NCBI GenBank assembly: GCA_030640695.1 | Contig: DAOWIX010000157.1 | Location: forward strand, 1 to 14,099 | Source of the DNA: Deltaproteobacteria bacterium | Lineage (GTDB): Bacteria > Desulfobacterota > Anaeroferrophillalia > Anaeroferrophillales > Tharpellaceae | DNA: 14,099 bases | Direction: 5' to 3' | Made by a program: the position numbers and the translations under genes | Part shown: positions 1-7,305 of the stretch, in pieces | How positions within the stretch are numbered: the first letter of the stretch is position 1 | How the letters are laid out: every line of letters starts with the position of its first letter | The notes under the pieces: generated by a model | Database searches by the model: none | Told to the model about the DNA's origin: nothing | Seen by the model: only the letters and a program-made list of their open reading frames with translations

Positions 1-992
1 ACAACAAGGTTGATAATAATCTGTTCAAGCTGACCGGGATCAGCCAGAATCGGCGGCAAATCTTCTTGAAGGTTGGTGGTCAGAACAAGATCTTCGCCAA
101 TCAGACGCTTGAGCATCTTCTCCATCTCCAAGACTTTGTCGTTGAGCTGGAGAACGATCGGGCGAACCACCTGTTTGCGACTGAAGGCGAGGAGCTGCCG
201 GGTCAGATTGGCAGCTCGCTGCCCCGCCTGATGAATCTCATGAAGGTGATTGCGCAACGGCTCAAGCTCTTTCGTATCTTTCATCTTCATTAGAGCCATC
301 TCGCTGTAGCCGTTGATAATCGTCAATATATTATTGAAATCATGGGCCACGCCCCCAGCCAGCCGACCGACCGCCTCCATCTTCTGGGCCTGCCGATACT
401 GCTCGCCAAGTTTTTTCTGATCACTGATATCGAGACAGAAATGGGTCAGGGCAACGATCTTTCCCTGCGGATTTGTAATCGGCGAAACCGAAACAAGTAA
501 AGTGCGTCCCTCTTGCGAATGAGTAATCTCGGCGCTACGGGCCTGGCCATCAGCCAGCACCATTGGTATCGGGCAACCATCACAGGGTTCGAGGTTACGG
601 ACAAGATCATAACAGCGCCGACCGATGACCTTGTCAGCCTCTTTACCAATCAGAGCCGCGGCTGCACGATTGGCTTTAAGAATAGAAAAATCGGTTCCCA
701 GCAGGGTAATCGGCCCGGCCACCGCATCAAAGGTGGTCTCCCAGGAACGCTCCGCTTCACGGCAACGCTCCAAGGTACGCTGCAGATATTGATCAAGGTC
801 TACGTGGGCCTTAACACTCACACGATAACGCCAGTGATTAATGAGCAATATAAACAGGCCGCCGCTCCAGAGAAGCAAAGCCGGCAAATTCTGCCAGCAT
901 TGCAACAGGAGACCAAGCCCTGACCAGGCAACCAACAAGGAACCGGTATAGAGCCAAAAATTTTTCTTTTTATTAGTTTCTTTCTTCACCAT
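1..992 (-). CDS. PAS-domain sensor histidine kinase, 3' part outside the window
   Basis: Membrane sensor kinase, about 330 residues visible and open at the left edge. I translated it from the complement of 992 downward. A short lysine-rich N-terminus precedes two hydrophobic segments (about residues 13-31 and 37-52), separated by a very short loop, so there is almost no periplasmic sensor. A PAS domain follows (about 85-190) carrying the cysteine pair PCDGCP (137-141), then a HisKA domain with the motif LAGGVAHDFNNIL in which His217 is the expected phosphoacceptor. The window ends in the N-box region (QLEQIIINLV) of the ATPase domain. The AHDFNN form is typical of kinases that often carry a C-terminal receiver domain, but that part is not visible. 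The ATG at 990-992 has only a weak AGGT upstream. It lies 78 bases after the nucleotidyltransferase gene on the same strand and may be cotranscribed. The signal sensed is unknown. Confidence 0.9.
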   Translation of the reverse strand, partial: MVKKETNKKKNFWLYTGSLLVAWSGLGLLLQCWQNLPALLLWSGGLFILLINHWRYRVSVKAHVDLDQYLQRTLERCREAERSWETTFDAVAGPITLLGTDFSILKANRAAAALIGKEADKVIGRRCYDLVRNLEPCDGCPIPMVLADGQARSAEITHSQEGRTLLVSVSPITNPQGKIVALTHFCLDISDQKKLGEQYRQAQKMEAVGRLAGGVAHDFNNILTIINGYSEMALMKMKDTKELEPLRNHLHEIHQAGQRAANLTRQLLAFSRKQVVRPIVLQLNDKVLEMEKMLKRLIGEDLVLTTNLQEDLPPILADPGQLEQIIINLV

Positions 993-1010
993 ATTTCGTA
1001 ACTACCTAAC

Positions 1011-1058
1011 CCGGCCCAGCCGGAGCCGTACAGGATGTCTAAGGCGGGCGTTGCCCGC
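1011..1058. repeat. Two GC-rich inverted repeats between genes
   Basis: Two short perfect hairpins lie in the 78-base gap. One is CCGGC (1011-1015), loop CCA, GCCGG (1019-1023). The other is GCGGGC (1044-1049), loop GTT, GCCCGC (1053-1058). Read on the minus strand they follow the nucleotidyltransferase stop and precede the sensor kinase. Neither is followed by a T tract, so they are not classical intrinsic terminators. They could cause pausing or stabilise transcript ends. Confidence 0.35.
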
Positions 1059-1070
1059 AAGTAAGTAAAC

Positions 1071-3743
1071 TTAATCAGAACATTTAACTCGCAAGCTGTC
1101 AACCATGGCCAATTCCTCTTGCCGGTTATTGACCTCGCCATCGAGACGCGCGTCTCTGATTTGATTAAGGATCTCTTTGAATTGAGGCCCGGGACTCAAG
1201 CCCGCCGAAATCAAGTCGTGACCGTCAATCTCGATCTCAACAAACTGAAGTCGGGTAATATAATTGGAAAGCGCTTTTTTAACCCGCTTATTCCCATGAC
1301 CGGCCATAATGTAGAGCAAAATTTCAAGCGGCAGATCGGCAACGCAGGCACAAAGTTTCGAGTTACGGTAAATTTTGCCCTCTCCGCAAAGACGACCAAG
1401 TTCGGCGGCGGCCTCGATCCCGCGCCGCCGAAGGCTGACAAAACGCTGCCCGGCATTTTCATCTAAACCTAGGCGCAAAGCGCAGTAATGGGCCTGCCCA
1501 GCACTCAGCCCACCGACAAAAGAGAGAAAGTAGACCCGCCAGACTTCAAGTTTCTCTTCAAGATAGAGATACTCGTACCAGGAGACGACCTCCTTGGCCG
1601 CCATCAAGCGCGCCTGACGCCGCTGGGCTTTGACTTGGGTTTTTAGTTCTGGAAAAATCTCGCGCCAAAGCTTAAGCTCACTGATACGAAAAAAGATCGG
1701 TAAAGGATCGGATTCGGCGCAAATCAATTTCAGTTCATGCAGAATCCGAAAACCCGAAAGCCGCCGGACAAAACCGACTTTAATTGCATTATTAATAAGA
1801 TGCAGGGTCTGACGACCGATCGAAAAAGAGAATTTTTGTTCAAAACGGATGGCCCGAAAGATCCGGGTCGGATCTTCGACAAAACTTAAATTATGCAAAA
1901 CCCTGATACTATGCTCTTTGAGATCGCGACCGGCACCAAAGTAATCACGCATCTCACCATAGTTTTTGCGGTTTAACGAGACCACTAGAGTATTAATCGT
2001 AAAATCGCGGCGATAGAGATCGACTTTTAAAGAACTTTTTTCAACTATCGGAAGGCTGGCGGGGGCGTCATAGTACTCCATCCGGGTACTGGCAATATCC
2101 AGCTTATAACCCTCTCTGGTCAAGAGGACAGCCGTGCGAAAAGGTTCATGACAGTGGCAGCGACCGCAGTAACGTTCGCTATAGAGACGGGCCAGAGCAA
2201 TACCATCGCCTTCGACAACAATATCTATATCTAGGTTGGGACGCCGCAGCATCAAATCTCGAACCACACCACCGACCAGAAAGAGATTGACCTTAAATTC
2301 GTCGGCCAACTCACCCAGTTGCCTGAAGACCATAATCAATTCGGAAGGAAAACTCTCAGTCAACAAACCCTTAACATTTTTGCGGCGCATTTTGCGCGGC
2401 CCATCCGAGCCCGCCTCATAGCCTGCAACCCCTTGACCCTCGAGATCGTAAAGAGCTCGCAAGAGATCTTTGCGGGTAATCGCCCCGATAATCGCCCGCT
2501 GTTCATCGACCACCGGCAAAAAACGTTGATTACGGCCAATGATTAACTCTTTTATCTGATTCAGGTCAGCATTGGGTGCGATCGGCTCATAATCGGTGGT
2601 CATATATTCACTGACATCAAGATCCTTAAGACCATGATAGAGAGCTTTTTCCACTACCTGGCGTGAAATTATACCAACAAGCTTTGAACTTTTCTCATCA
2701 ATGACCGGCAACACATTGATATTGTAACGGGTCAATAACTCGGCCGCTTTGTCAAGCGCTGTCGCCGGAGTAATTGTCAAGACCGGTGAGGTCATCAGAT
2801 CGGCGGCCCGAAGCGGCGGCACCACCTCTTTTTCAAGCAGTTCAAAAAGACGTTCCCGACACTGAATCAAAGTCAGCTTCCGGGTCACAGCCGCCGCCGC
2901 ATAGTGATGTCCACCACCGCCAAAGTGGGCCAGCAAGCGCCCCATATCGAGGGCTGCACTACGACTGCGACCGATGAGATAGATTTTATCATCAAGGCGC
3001 AAAAGTGCGATTACAACCTCAAGCCTTTCAATGTCACGCAAGCGATGAACAACCATCGCCACATCGGAGATATAGTGTTCGCGGGAAGCCTCAACCAAGA
3101 CCACCTTCTGGCCCCGCGGATAGATCGTCCGCTGTGAAGATAAAAGATCGTTGAGCAGGGAAACTTGCTCACGATCAAGGGGATTATTGATAACTTCAGC
3201 GACGGTTTCGAGATTGCCACCCTGCTCTAAAAGCCAGGCTGCGGCCTGAAAATCACGGCCCGTAGTACCCTTAAAGGTCAGGGAACCGGTATCTTCATAG
3301 AGACCGATCATCATCACCGTCGCCTCATCAGACGGTATCGTGATATTTTTTTCACGTAACTTCTCCGTCATCAAGCTGACCACAGCACCGACCTCAGCAA
3401 CTTCGACTAAAGCTACATTTTTAAGATCTTCACCGGTTGCAGGGTGATGGTCATAGACAATGACCTCAACCTCCGGTCGGGCTGCGACCTCGGCAAAAGG
3501 TCCAATCCGGCTCTCCTGACGAGTATCGACGACGATCAAACGTTTGATTGCCAAGAGATCGATATCTTTGAGACGTTTAAAGGGGTAGGCATAACCACAG
3601 GAGTGCAGAAAAAAATTGTGGAGGCTGCGCTCGGGACTGCCGGGCAACACCATCTCGGCTTGAGGATAGAGATGACGCGCCGCCAACATCGCCGCCAAGC
3701 CATCAAAATCGGTATTAATATGGGAAGTAATGACTTCAGTCAT
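1071..3743 (-). CDS. DHH-CBS-polyA polymerase fusion; tRNA nucleotidyltransferase (A-adding/CCA-adding type)
   Basis: An 890-residue three-module protein. Residues 1-310 form a DHH/DHHA1 phosphoesterase: HINTDFDG (8-15), VVDTR (71-75), DHHPATGED (98-106) and the glycine-rich GGGGHHYAAA (275-284). Residues about 313-435 hold two CBS domains (LMTSPVLTITP and YMTTDYEPIAP), which usually bind adenine nucleotides. Residues about 470-700 are a class II nucleotidyltransferase head with LVGGVVRDLML (489-499), metal ligands in LDIDIVVEGDG (504-514), RRDFTIN (578-584) and the RNA-binding EDPTRIFRAIRFE (623-635), followed by a helical tail. The same architecture is known for the A-adding tRNA enzyme of Aquifex and for deltaproteobacterial proteins, so it probably completes or repairs tRNA 3' ends; the exact specificity (A only or CCA) cannot be read here. 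Its ATG overlaps the xerD stop as ATGA, implying translational coupling, and both sit in a GGATGA-type heptamer array. Confidence 0.93.
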   Translation of the reverse strand: MTEVITSHINTDFDGLAAMLAARHLYPQAEMVLPGSPERSLHNFFLHSCGYAYPFKRLKDIDLLAIKRLIVVDTRQESRIGPFAEVAARPEVEVIVYDHHPATGEDLKNVALVEVAEVGAVVSLMTEKLREKNITIPSDEATVMMIGLYEDTGSLTFKGTTGRDFQAAAWLLEQGGNLETVAEVINNPLDREQVSLLNDLLSSQRTIYPRGQKVVLVEASREHYISDVAMVVHRLRDIERLEVVIALLRLDDKIYLIGRSRSAALDMGRLLAHFGGGGHHYAAAAVTRKLTLIQCRERLFELLEKEVVPPLRAADLMTSPVLTITPATALDKAAELLTRYNINVLPVIDEKSSKLVGIISRQVVEKALYHGLKDLDVSEYMTTDYEPIAPNADLNQIKELIIGRNQRFLPVVDEQRAIIGAITRKDLLRALYDLEGQGVAGYEAGSDGPRKMRRKNVKGLLTESFPSELIMVFRQLGELADEFKVNLFLVGGVVRDLMLRRPNLDIDIVVEGDGIALARLYSERYCGRCHCHEPFRTAVLLTREGYKLDIASTRMEYYDAPASLPIVEKSSLKVDLYRRDFTINTLVVSLNRKNYGEMRDYFGAGRDLKEHSIRVLHNLSFVEDPTRIFRAIRFEQKFSFSIGRQTLHLINNAIKVGFVRRLSGFRILHELKLICAESDPLPIFFRISELKLWREIFPELKTQVKAQRRQARLMAAKEVVSWYEYLYLEEKLEVWRVYFLSFVGGLSAGQAHYCALRLGLDENAGQRFVSLRRRGIEAAAELGRLCGEGKIYRNSKLCACVADLPLEILLYIMAGHGNKRVKKALSNYITRLQFVEIEIDGHDLISAGLSPGPQFKEILNQIRDARLDGEVNNRQEELAMVDSLRVKCSD

Positions 3744-3759
3744 CCTTCATCCCTCATCC
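3739..3759. repeat. Heptamer tandem array, three copies of NTCATCC
   Basis: Plus-strand copies are GTCATCC (3739-3745), TTCATCC (3746-3752) and CTCATCC (3753-3759), next to a run of seven C (3761-3767). On the coding strand it reads as GGATGA-type units. The array contains the xerD stop and the start codon of the nucleotidyltransferase, so it encodes the end of XerD and supplies the ATGA overlap. GAGGG within the array can act as the ribosome binding site of the downstream gene. Confidence 0.8.
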
Positions 3760-4654
3760 TCCCCCCCTTTTCACGGGGATGAAAACGTCTATAGACCTCT
3801 TTTAAGCGTTCGGCATCAACCTGGGTATAGATCTGGGTGGTGGCCAGGTCGGCATGCCCCAAAAGGGTCTGAACAATCCTTAAGTCGGCTCCACCGGAGA
3901 GCAGATGGGTAGCAAAGGAGTGCCGCAGAAGATGGGGATAGACCTCCTGTTTAATCCCGGCTTTTAGAGCATAGCGACGAATCGTTTTCCAGAACCCTTC
4001 CCGACTCAAAGATTTTCCCGAACGGTTGAGAAATATATAGGTTGAGCTTTTGCCTTTGAGTAACTGCCGCCGCCCTTTAGCAATATAGTCACGCAAATTC
4101 CGAATAATCGGTAACGGCAGCGGGACAATCCGTTCCTTATTACCTTTACCGATCACAGTAACGACACCGACATTAAAATTTATCTGCTGGAGCTCTAAAC
4201 CGACCAGTTCACTGACCCGTAAACCGGCACCATAAAGAACCTCGAACATCACCTTGTCACGCTCACCCAAGGTGGTCTCTGGATCAGGTGCCGCTAACAG
4301 GGCTTTGATCTCTGCAACACTTAAAACTTCAGGTAAATTTTTATCGAGTTGCGGGAGCTCAAAACCGGCCAAAGGCTGCCGCCGAATCTCACCTTTAGCA
4401 AGCATAAAACGGAAAAAACTGTTAAGCGCCGAAAAACGGCGGCGAATTGTCCGCCGGGCATAAGCCTGTTTGAGTAAGAGAACATATTCACTGACCTGCG
4501 CGGGCGAGAGAGATTCAGGCTCAGGGTTTCCCTGGGCTTCAAGGAAGAGACCAAAATGGTCAAGATCGACGCGATAGGCCGCAATCGTCTGAAGTGAGAG
4601 CCCACGCTCTAACAAGAGATGATCGAGAAAAATTTCAACCTGTTCGGCATACAT
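3740..4654 (-). CDS. xerD: Tyrosine site-specific recombinase XerD
   Basis: A 304-residue tyrosine recombinase, close to the usual XerC/XerD length of about 300. The N-terminal SAM-like core-binding domain spans about 1-95. The catalytic domain has all the expected residues: Arg146 (GAGLRVSEL), Lys170 (GKGNKER), His241 and Arg244 (HLLRH), His267 (GHADL) and nucleophile Tyr276 (TTQIYT). XerD rather than XerC is favoured by the segment GADLRIVQTLLGHADLATTQ and by the ending KEVYRRFHPR, which resembles the E. coli XerD end. With XerC it would resolve chromosome dimers at dif during division; dif is not visible here. After HPR the protein has an extra basic tail (EKGGRMRDEG) encoded by the C run and heptamer array. 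The ATG at 4652-4654 has no Shine-Dalgarno sequence because another heptamer array lies directly upstream. Confidence 0.92.
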   Translation of the reverse strand: MYAEQVEIFLDHLLLERGLSLQTIAAYRVDLDHFGLFLEAQGNPEPESLSPAQVSEYVLLLKQAYARRTIRRRFSALNSFFRFMLAKGEIRRQPLAGFELPQLDKNLPEVLSVAEIKALLAAPDPETTLGERDKVMFEVLYGAGLRVSELVGLELQQINFNVGVVTVIGKGNKERIVPLPLPIIRNLRDYIAKGRRQLLKGKSSTYIFLNRSGKSLSREGFWKTIRRYALKAGIKQEVYPHLLRHSFATHLLSGGADLRIVQTLLGHADLATTQIYTQVDAERLKEVYRRFHPREKGGRMRDEG

Positions 4655-4658
4655 GGCT

Positions 4659-4686
4659 AGTCAGTAGTCAGTAGTCAGTGGTCAGT
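4659..4686. repeat. Heptamer tandem array, AGTCAGT x3 plus GGTCAGT
   Basis: Consecutive 7-base units: AGTCAGT (4659-4665, 4666-4672, 4673-4679), GGTCAGT (4680-4686) and a degenerate GCTCGGT (4687-4693). The array occupies the bases immediately 5' of the xerD start codon, where a ribosome binding site would be expected, and about a third of the 86-base gap to hfq. Its complement reads as ACTGACT units. It resembles the short tandemly repeated heptamers known between genes in some bacterial genomes, notably cyanobacteria. Confidence 0.85.
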
Positions 4687-4740
4687 GCTCGGTAAGCCCA
4701 TGACAACTGCACTGATTTTACCTTACTTAGAGTAAGAAAA

Positions 4741-4989
4741 CTATTTTTTCTCTTCGCCAAAATCGCGCATGGCCGGGCCATCCTGATCTGTCGGCGAGAG
4801 TATGGCGATTGAATTTTTATAGATCAAATGACTGGTAAATTCGTCATTTAAGATCAGGCAATGGTTATCAAAACTCGTAATCCGCCCCTCACGGGCCGTC
4901 CCGCTGACCAGTTCGACACTGACCCGGCGGCGCTCGCGCCGCAGCCGATTGAGAAACTGCTCCTGCACATTCGCCTGATGTCTGGTCAT
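4741..4989 (-). CDS. hfq: Hfq-like Sm RNA chaperone, divergent
   Basis: An 82-residue protein that aligns without gaps to the Sm core of E. coli Hfq from VQEQFLNRLRRER (8-20) through Sm1 (VSVELVSG, GRITSFDNHCLIL) to Sm2 (LIYKNSIAIL, 55-64). Hfq hexamers bind small RNAs and AU-rich mRNA, help them pair, and affect RNA decay. The rim arginine patch RRER (17-20), Gln9, Phe40, Tyr57 and Lys58 are kept. Several contacts differ: E. coli Tyr25 on the distal face becomes Glu26, Lys31 becomes Ala32, Phe42 becomes His43, and the signature YKHA becomes YKNS. A short acidic and basic tail follows the core. A good ribosome binding site (GGGAGA at 4999-5004 in complement) supports the ATG. It heads the minus-strand run with xerD and diverges from the MoxR operon. 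It could be a true Hfq or a specialised paralogue. Confidence 0.8.
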   Translation of the reverse strand: MTRHQANVQEQFLNRLRRERRRVSVELVSGTAREGRITSFDNHCLILNDEFTSHLIYKNSIAILSPTDQDGPAMRDFGEEKK

Positions 4990-5218
4990 CGTTCAGTCTC
5001 TCCCGTTCTCTTATAGTGTCAATAATCAACTACTTACCATTCGATGTATGAGTAACAATCTAGCACTCAACAGCAGATTTAGCAAATAAAAACATTAACA
5101 AAGTCTTAACAAGCCCGAATAAGACCATTCCCGGTTTTTTTAAAGTGACATCAACCCCACAAACTGCTAAAAGGCGGCGCTGGCTTAAAAAAAACCTCAA
5201 CCAACTAACGAGAAGATT
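4990..5218. promoter_or_regulatory. Divergent intergenic region between hfq and moxR
   Basis: An AT-rich gap that must hold the promoters of both hfq (leftward) and the MoxR operon (rightward). The hfq Shine-Dalgarno GGGAGA sits about ten bases before its ATG. A CTATAAG on the minus strand (complement of about 5010-5016) could be an hfq -10 box but lacks a clear -35 partner. For moxR only the GAGAAG just before the ATG is recognisable. I see no convincing operator, riboswitch or terminator. Confidence 0.4.
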
Positions 5219-6079
5219 ATGAAAGATTTTACCCGCTATACCGGCACCAACGACTATATTGTTTCCGAAGATCTACAAAATGATGTCAATGTTTCAATCG
5301 CTCTGGGCCGCCCCCTGTTGATCAAAGGAGAACCCGGCACCGGCAAAACCCTGCTGGCGCAAAGTGTAGCCGCCGGCCTTGGTCAGGAGCTTTTGACCTG
5401 GAATATCAAATCAACAACCAAGGCTCAGGACGGCCTCTATCTCTACGACACCGTCCAGCGCCTTAACGACTCTCGTTTCGGCGGCAATGATGTCTCCAAT
5501 ATCGAGAATTATATTAAACTCGGCAAACTCGGTGAAGCTTTTGCCCGGGAAACTCAAGTGGTCGTTCTGATTGACGAAATCGACAAGGCCGATATCGAGT
5601 TCCCCAACGATCTCCTGGCCGAACTTGACGAGATGAAATTCTATATCCCGGAAACCAAAAAAACGATCACGGCCAAACAACGCCCGGCGATCATTATTAC
5701 CAGTAATTCGGAAAAAGAGCTGCCCGACGCTTTCCTGCGTCGCTGCGTCTTTCACTACATCGAATTTCCCGACCAGGAACTAATGGCAAAGATCGTCCGT
5801 GTCCACTTTCCCGACCTTGATAAAAAGATGATCAAAGAGGCGATGGCCGCCTTCTATCAACTCCGCGAGACCGACGGCTTACGCAAAAAACCCTCAACCA
5901 GTGAACTTATCGACTGGCTCAAAGCCCTGCTTGCCGCCGGTCACAACGGCAAAGTTGAGCTCAAGAAAGAGCTCCCTTTCTTAGGCGCTCTCTTAAAAAA
6001 TGAGAATGACTACGAAATTGCCGCCAAACAACGCAACGCCTTTCAAAAACGTAGCTCCCTGGCCTCTTTTCGGAGATAA
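5219..6079 (+). CDS. MoxR-family AAA+ ATPase
   Basis: A 286-residue AAA+ ATPase. Walker A is GEPGTGKT (37-44), Walker B is VVVLIDEIDKAD (114-125), sensor 1 is the ITSNSEKELPDAF segment (160-172) with Asn163, and the arginines at 174-175 are candidates for the arginine finger. A helical lid region with RKKPSTSELIDW (222-233) fits sensor 2. MoxR ATPases act with a VWA partner as chaperones that remodel or activate client proteins, often by inserting metals or cofactors. The next gene, 11 bases downstream, encodes that VWA partner. It is a short single-domain form with no fused domains, probably cytoplasmic. GAGAAG upstream of the ATG serves as ribosome binding site. No client enzyme is encoded nearby, so the substrate is unknown. 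Confidence 0.9.
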   Translation: MKDFTRYTGTNDYIVSEDLQNDVNVSIALGRPLLIKGEPGTGKTLLAQSVAAGLGQELLTWNIKSTTKAQDGLYLYDTVQRLNDSRFGGNDVSNIENYIKLGKLGEAFARETQVVVLIDEIDKADIEFPNDLLAELDEMKFYIPETKKTITAKQRPAIIITSNSEKELPDAFLRRCVFHYIEFPDQELMAKIVRVHFPDLDKKMIKEAMAAFYQLRETDGLRKKPSTSELIDWLKALLAAGHNGKVELKKELPFLGALLKNENDYEIAAKQRNAFQKRSSLASFRR

Positions 6080-6090
6080 TTGACAAATAA

Positions 6091-7260
6091 ATGTTTACAA
6101 GTTTTTTCTACTGCCTCAGGGCCCATAAGATCATGGTCACGCCGACCGAATGGCTGGCTTTAATGGAAGCCTTAAGCCGCGGCTTTGCCGGTAACAGCCT
6201 AGTCTCATTCTACCACTTAAGCCGTTCCCTGCTCGTCAAAACCGAAGCCCTCTTTGATCATTTCGACTTAGCTTTTCGCGAATTCTTTACCGGCCTCGAA
6301 GTCCCACCCGAGATTTTCGAGGAGCTCTGGCAGTGGTTGGGCAAGGAGACTTTAAAGAGAGAGATCGATAGCGATGCCTCAAAAGGTTTGCCAAAACACG
6401 ACTGGGAAACCGTCAAGAAGATGTTTGAAGAGCGCCTTAAGGAGCAGAAGGAGGAGCATCACGGTGGCAACCGCTGGATCGGCACCGGCGGGACTTCACC
6501 TTTCGGGCATGGTGGGCACCATCCCGGCGGTTTACGGGTCGGCGGCGAGTCGGGCGGTGGCATGGCCATCAAGATTGCGGCCGAAAGACGTTTTAAAGGT
6601 TACCGACGCGATATCACGCTTGACGTACGCCAGATCAAGGTCGCCTTGAAAAAGTTGCGCCATCTGCGCCGCACCGGCACTCGCTTGGAGCTCGATATTG
6701 ATGAAACTGTGGATCAAGCCTGTAAAAATGCCGGTGAGATCGACTTGATCTTCAATCCCGAACATAAAAATGATGTCAAGGTGCTACTCTTGATGGATGC
6801 CGGAGGGTCAATGTACCCTTACGCCAAACTCGTGGATCGACTTTTTTCGGCCGCCAACTCCGTCAACCATTTTGCCGAATTCAACCACTACTATTTTCAT
6901 AATTCAATTTACGATTACCTGCGACCTGAGATCGACGGTCGGGAGCGAATCCCGACTGCCCATATATTAAAGGAACTCAACCCCGACCATAAAGTAATCT
7001 TGGTCGGCGATGCCAGCATGGCCCCCTTTGAACTCTTCATGGAGAACGGGATAATCGACTATTACGACAGTAACGAAACCGCCGGTATCGTCTGGTTCGA
7101 GCGGATCGCCAAACATTTTCGCCGCACCGTCTGGCTCAATCCGATGCCGGAACGCTACTGGCGCCACCCCACCATTTCCGCCATCAAACAGGTATTCCCG
7201 ATGTTCCATCTATCTTTAGAGGGGCTTGACGAAGCCATTAAGAAATTAACGGCTTTCTGA
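6091..7260 (+). CDS. CoxE-like VWA-domain protein, partner of the MoxR ATPase
   Basis: A 389-residue protein with a helical N-terminal part (about 1-120), a Gly/His-rich linker (about 122-157, including RWIGTGGTSPFG) and a C-terminal von Willebrand A domain (about 228-389). The metal-binding MIDAS motif is DAGGS (236-240) rather than the standard DxSxS; the first serine is a glycine, a variant I associate with this CoxE-like branch. A second acidic loop, VGDASMAPFE (305-314), probably completes the site. No signal peptide or membrane segment is visible, so it should work in the cytoplasm with the ATPase encoded just upstream. GGAG of its ribosome binding site lies at the very end of the ATPase gene. 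The protein probably links the ATPase to a client protein, but that client is not identifiable from this window. Confidence 0.85.
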   Translation: MFTSFFYCLRAHKIMVTPTEWLALMEALSRGFAGNSLVSFYHLSRSLLVKTEALFDHFDLAFREFFTGLEVPPEIFEELWQWLGKETLKREIDSDASKGLPKHDWETVKKMFEERLKEQKEEHHGGNRWIGTGGTSPFGHGGHHPGGLRVGGESGGGMAIKIAAERRFKGYRRDITLDVRQIKVALKKLRHLRRTGTRLELDIDETVDQACKNAGEIDLIFNPEHKNDVKVLLLMDAGGSMYPYAKLVDRLFSAANSVNHFAEFNHYYFHNSIYDYLRPEIDGRERIPTAHILKELNPDHKVILVGDASMAPFELFMENGIIDYYDSNETAGIVWFERIAKHFRRTVWLNPMPERYWRHPTISAIKQVFPMFHLSLEGLDEAIKKLTAF

Positions 7261-7267
7261 AATTGTC

Positions 7268-7305
7268 CGCAAATCACACTAGATGAAGGCAGAGTCGCAA
7301 ATCAC
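7268..7305. repeat. Ten-base direct repeat in the convergent gap
   Basis: CGCAAATCAC occurs at 7268-7277 and 7296-7305, in the short gap between the convergent VWA and trmJ genes; the second copy includes the trmJ stop codon. No hairpin with a T tract is seen, so how transcription of the two genes ends here is unclear. It may be chance or a small duplication. Confidence 0.4.

Noticed and set aside
513..923. Open frame of 136 codons on the plus strand
   Set aside because: It is the opposite strand of the PAS sensor kinase, which has clear domain motifs; this frame has none.
1071..3743. Fusion of phosphoesterase, CBS and nucleotidyltransferase as a novel enzyme
   Set aside because: Unusual to look at, but the same architecture is known from Aquifex and many deltaproteobacteria.
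3444..3782. Open frame of 112 codons on the plus strand
   Set aside because: It lies antisense to the DHH domain and the xerD end and has no recognisable motif or ribosome binding site.
5411..5755. Open frame of 114 codons on the minus strand inside moxR
   Set aside because: It is antisense to the Walker B and sensor 1 region of a clear AAA+ ATPase.
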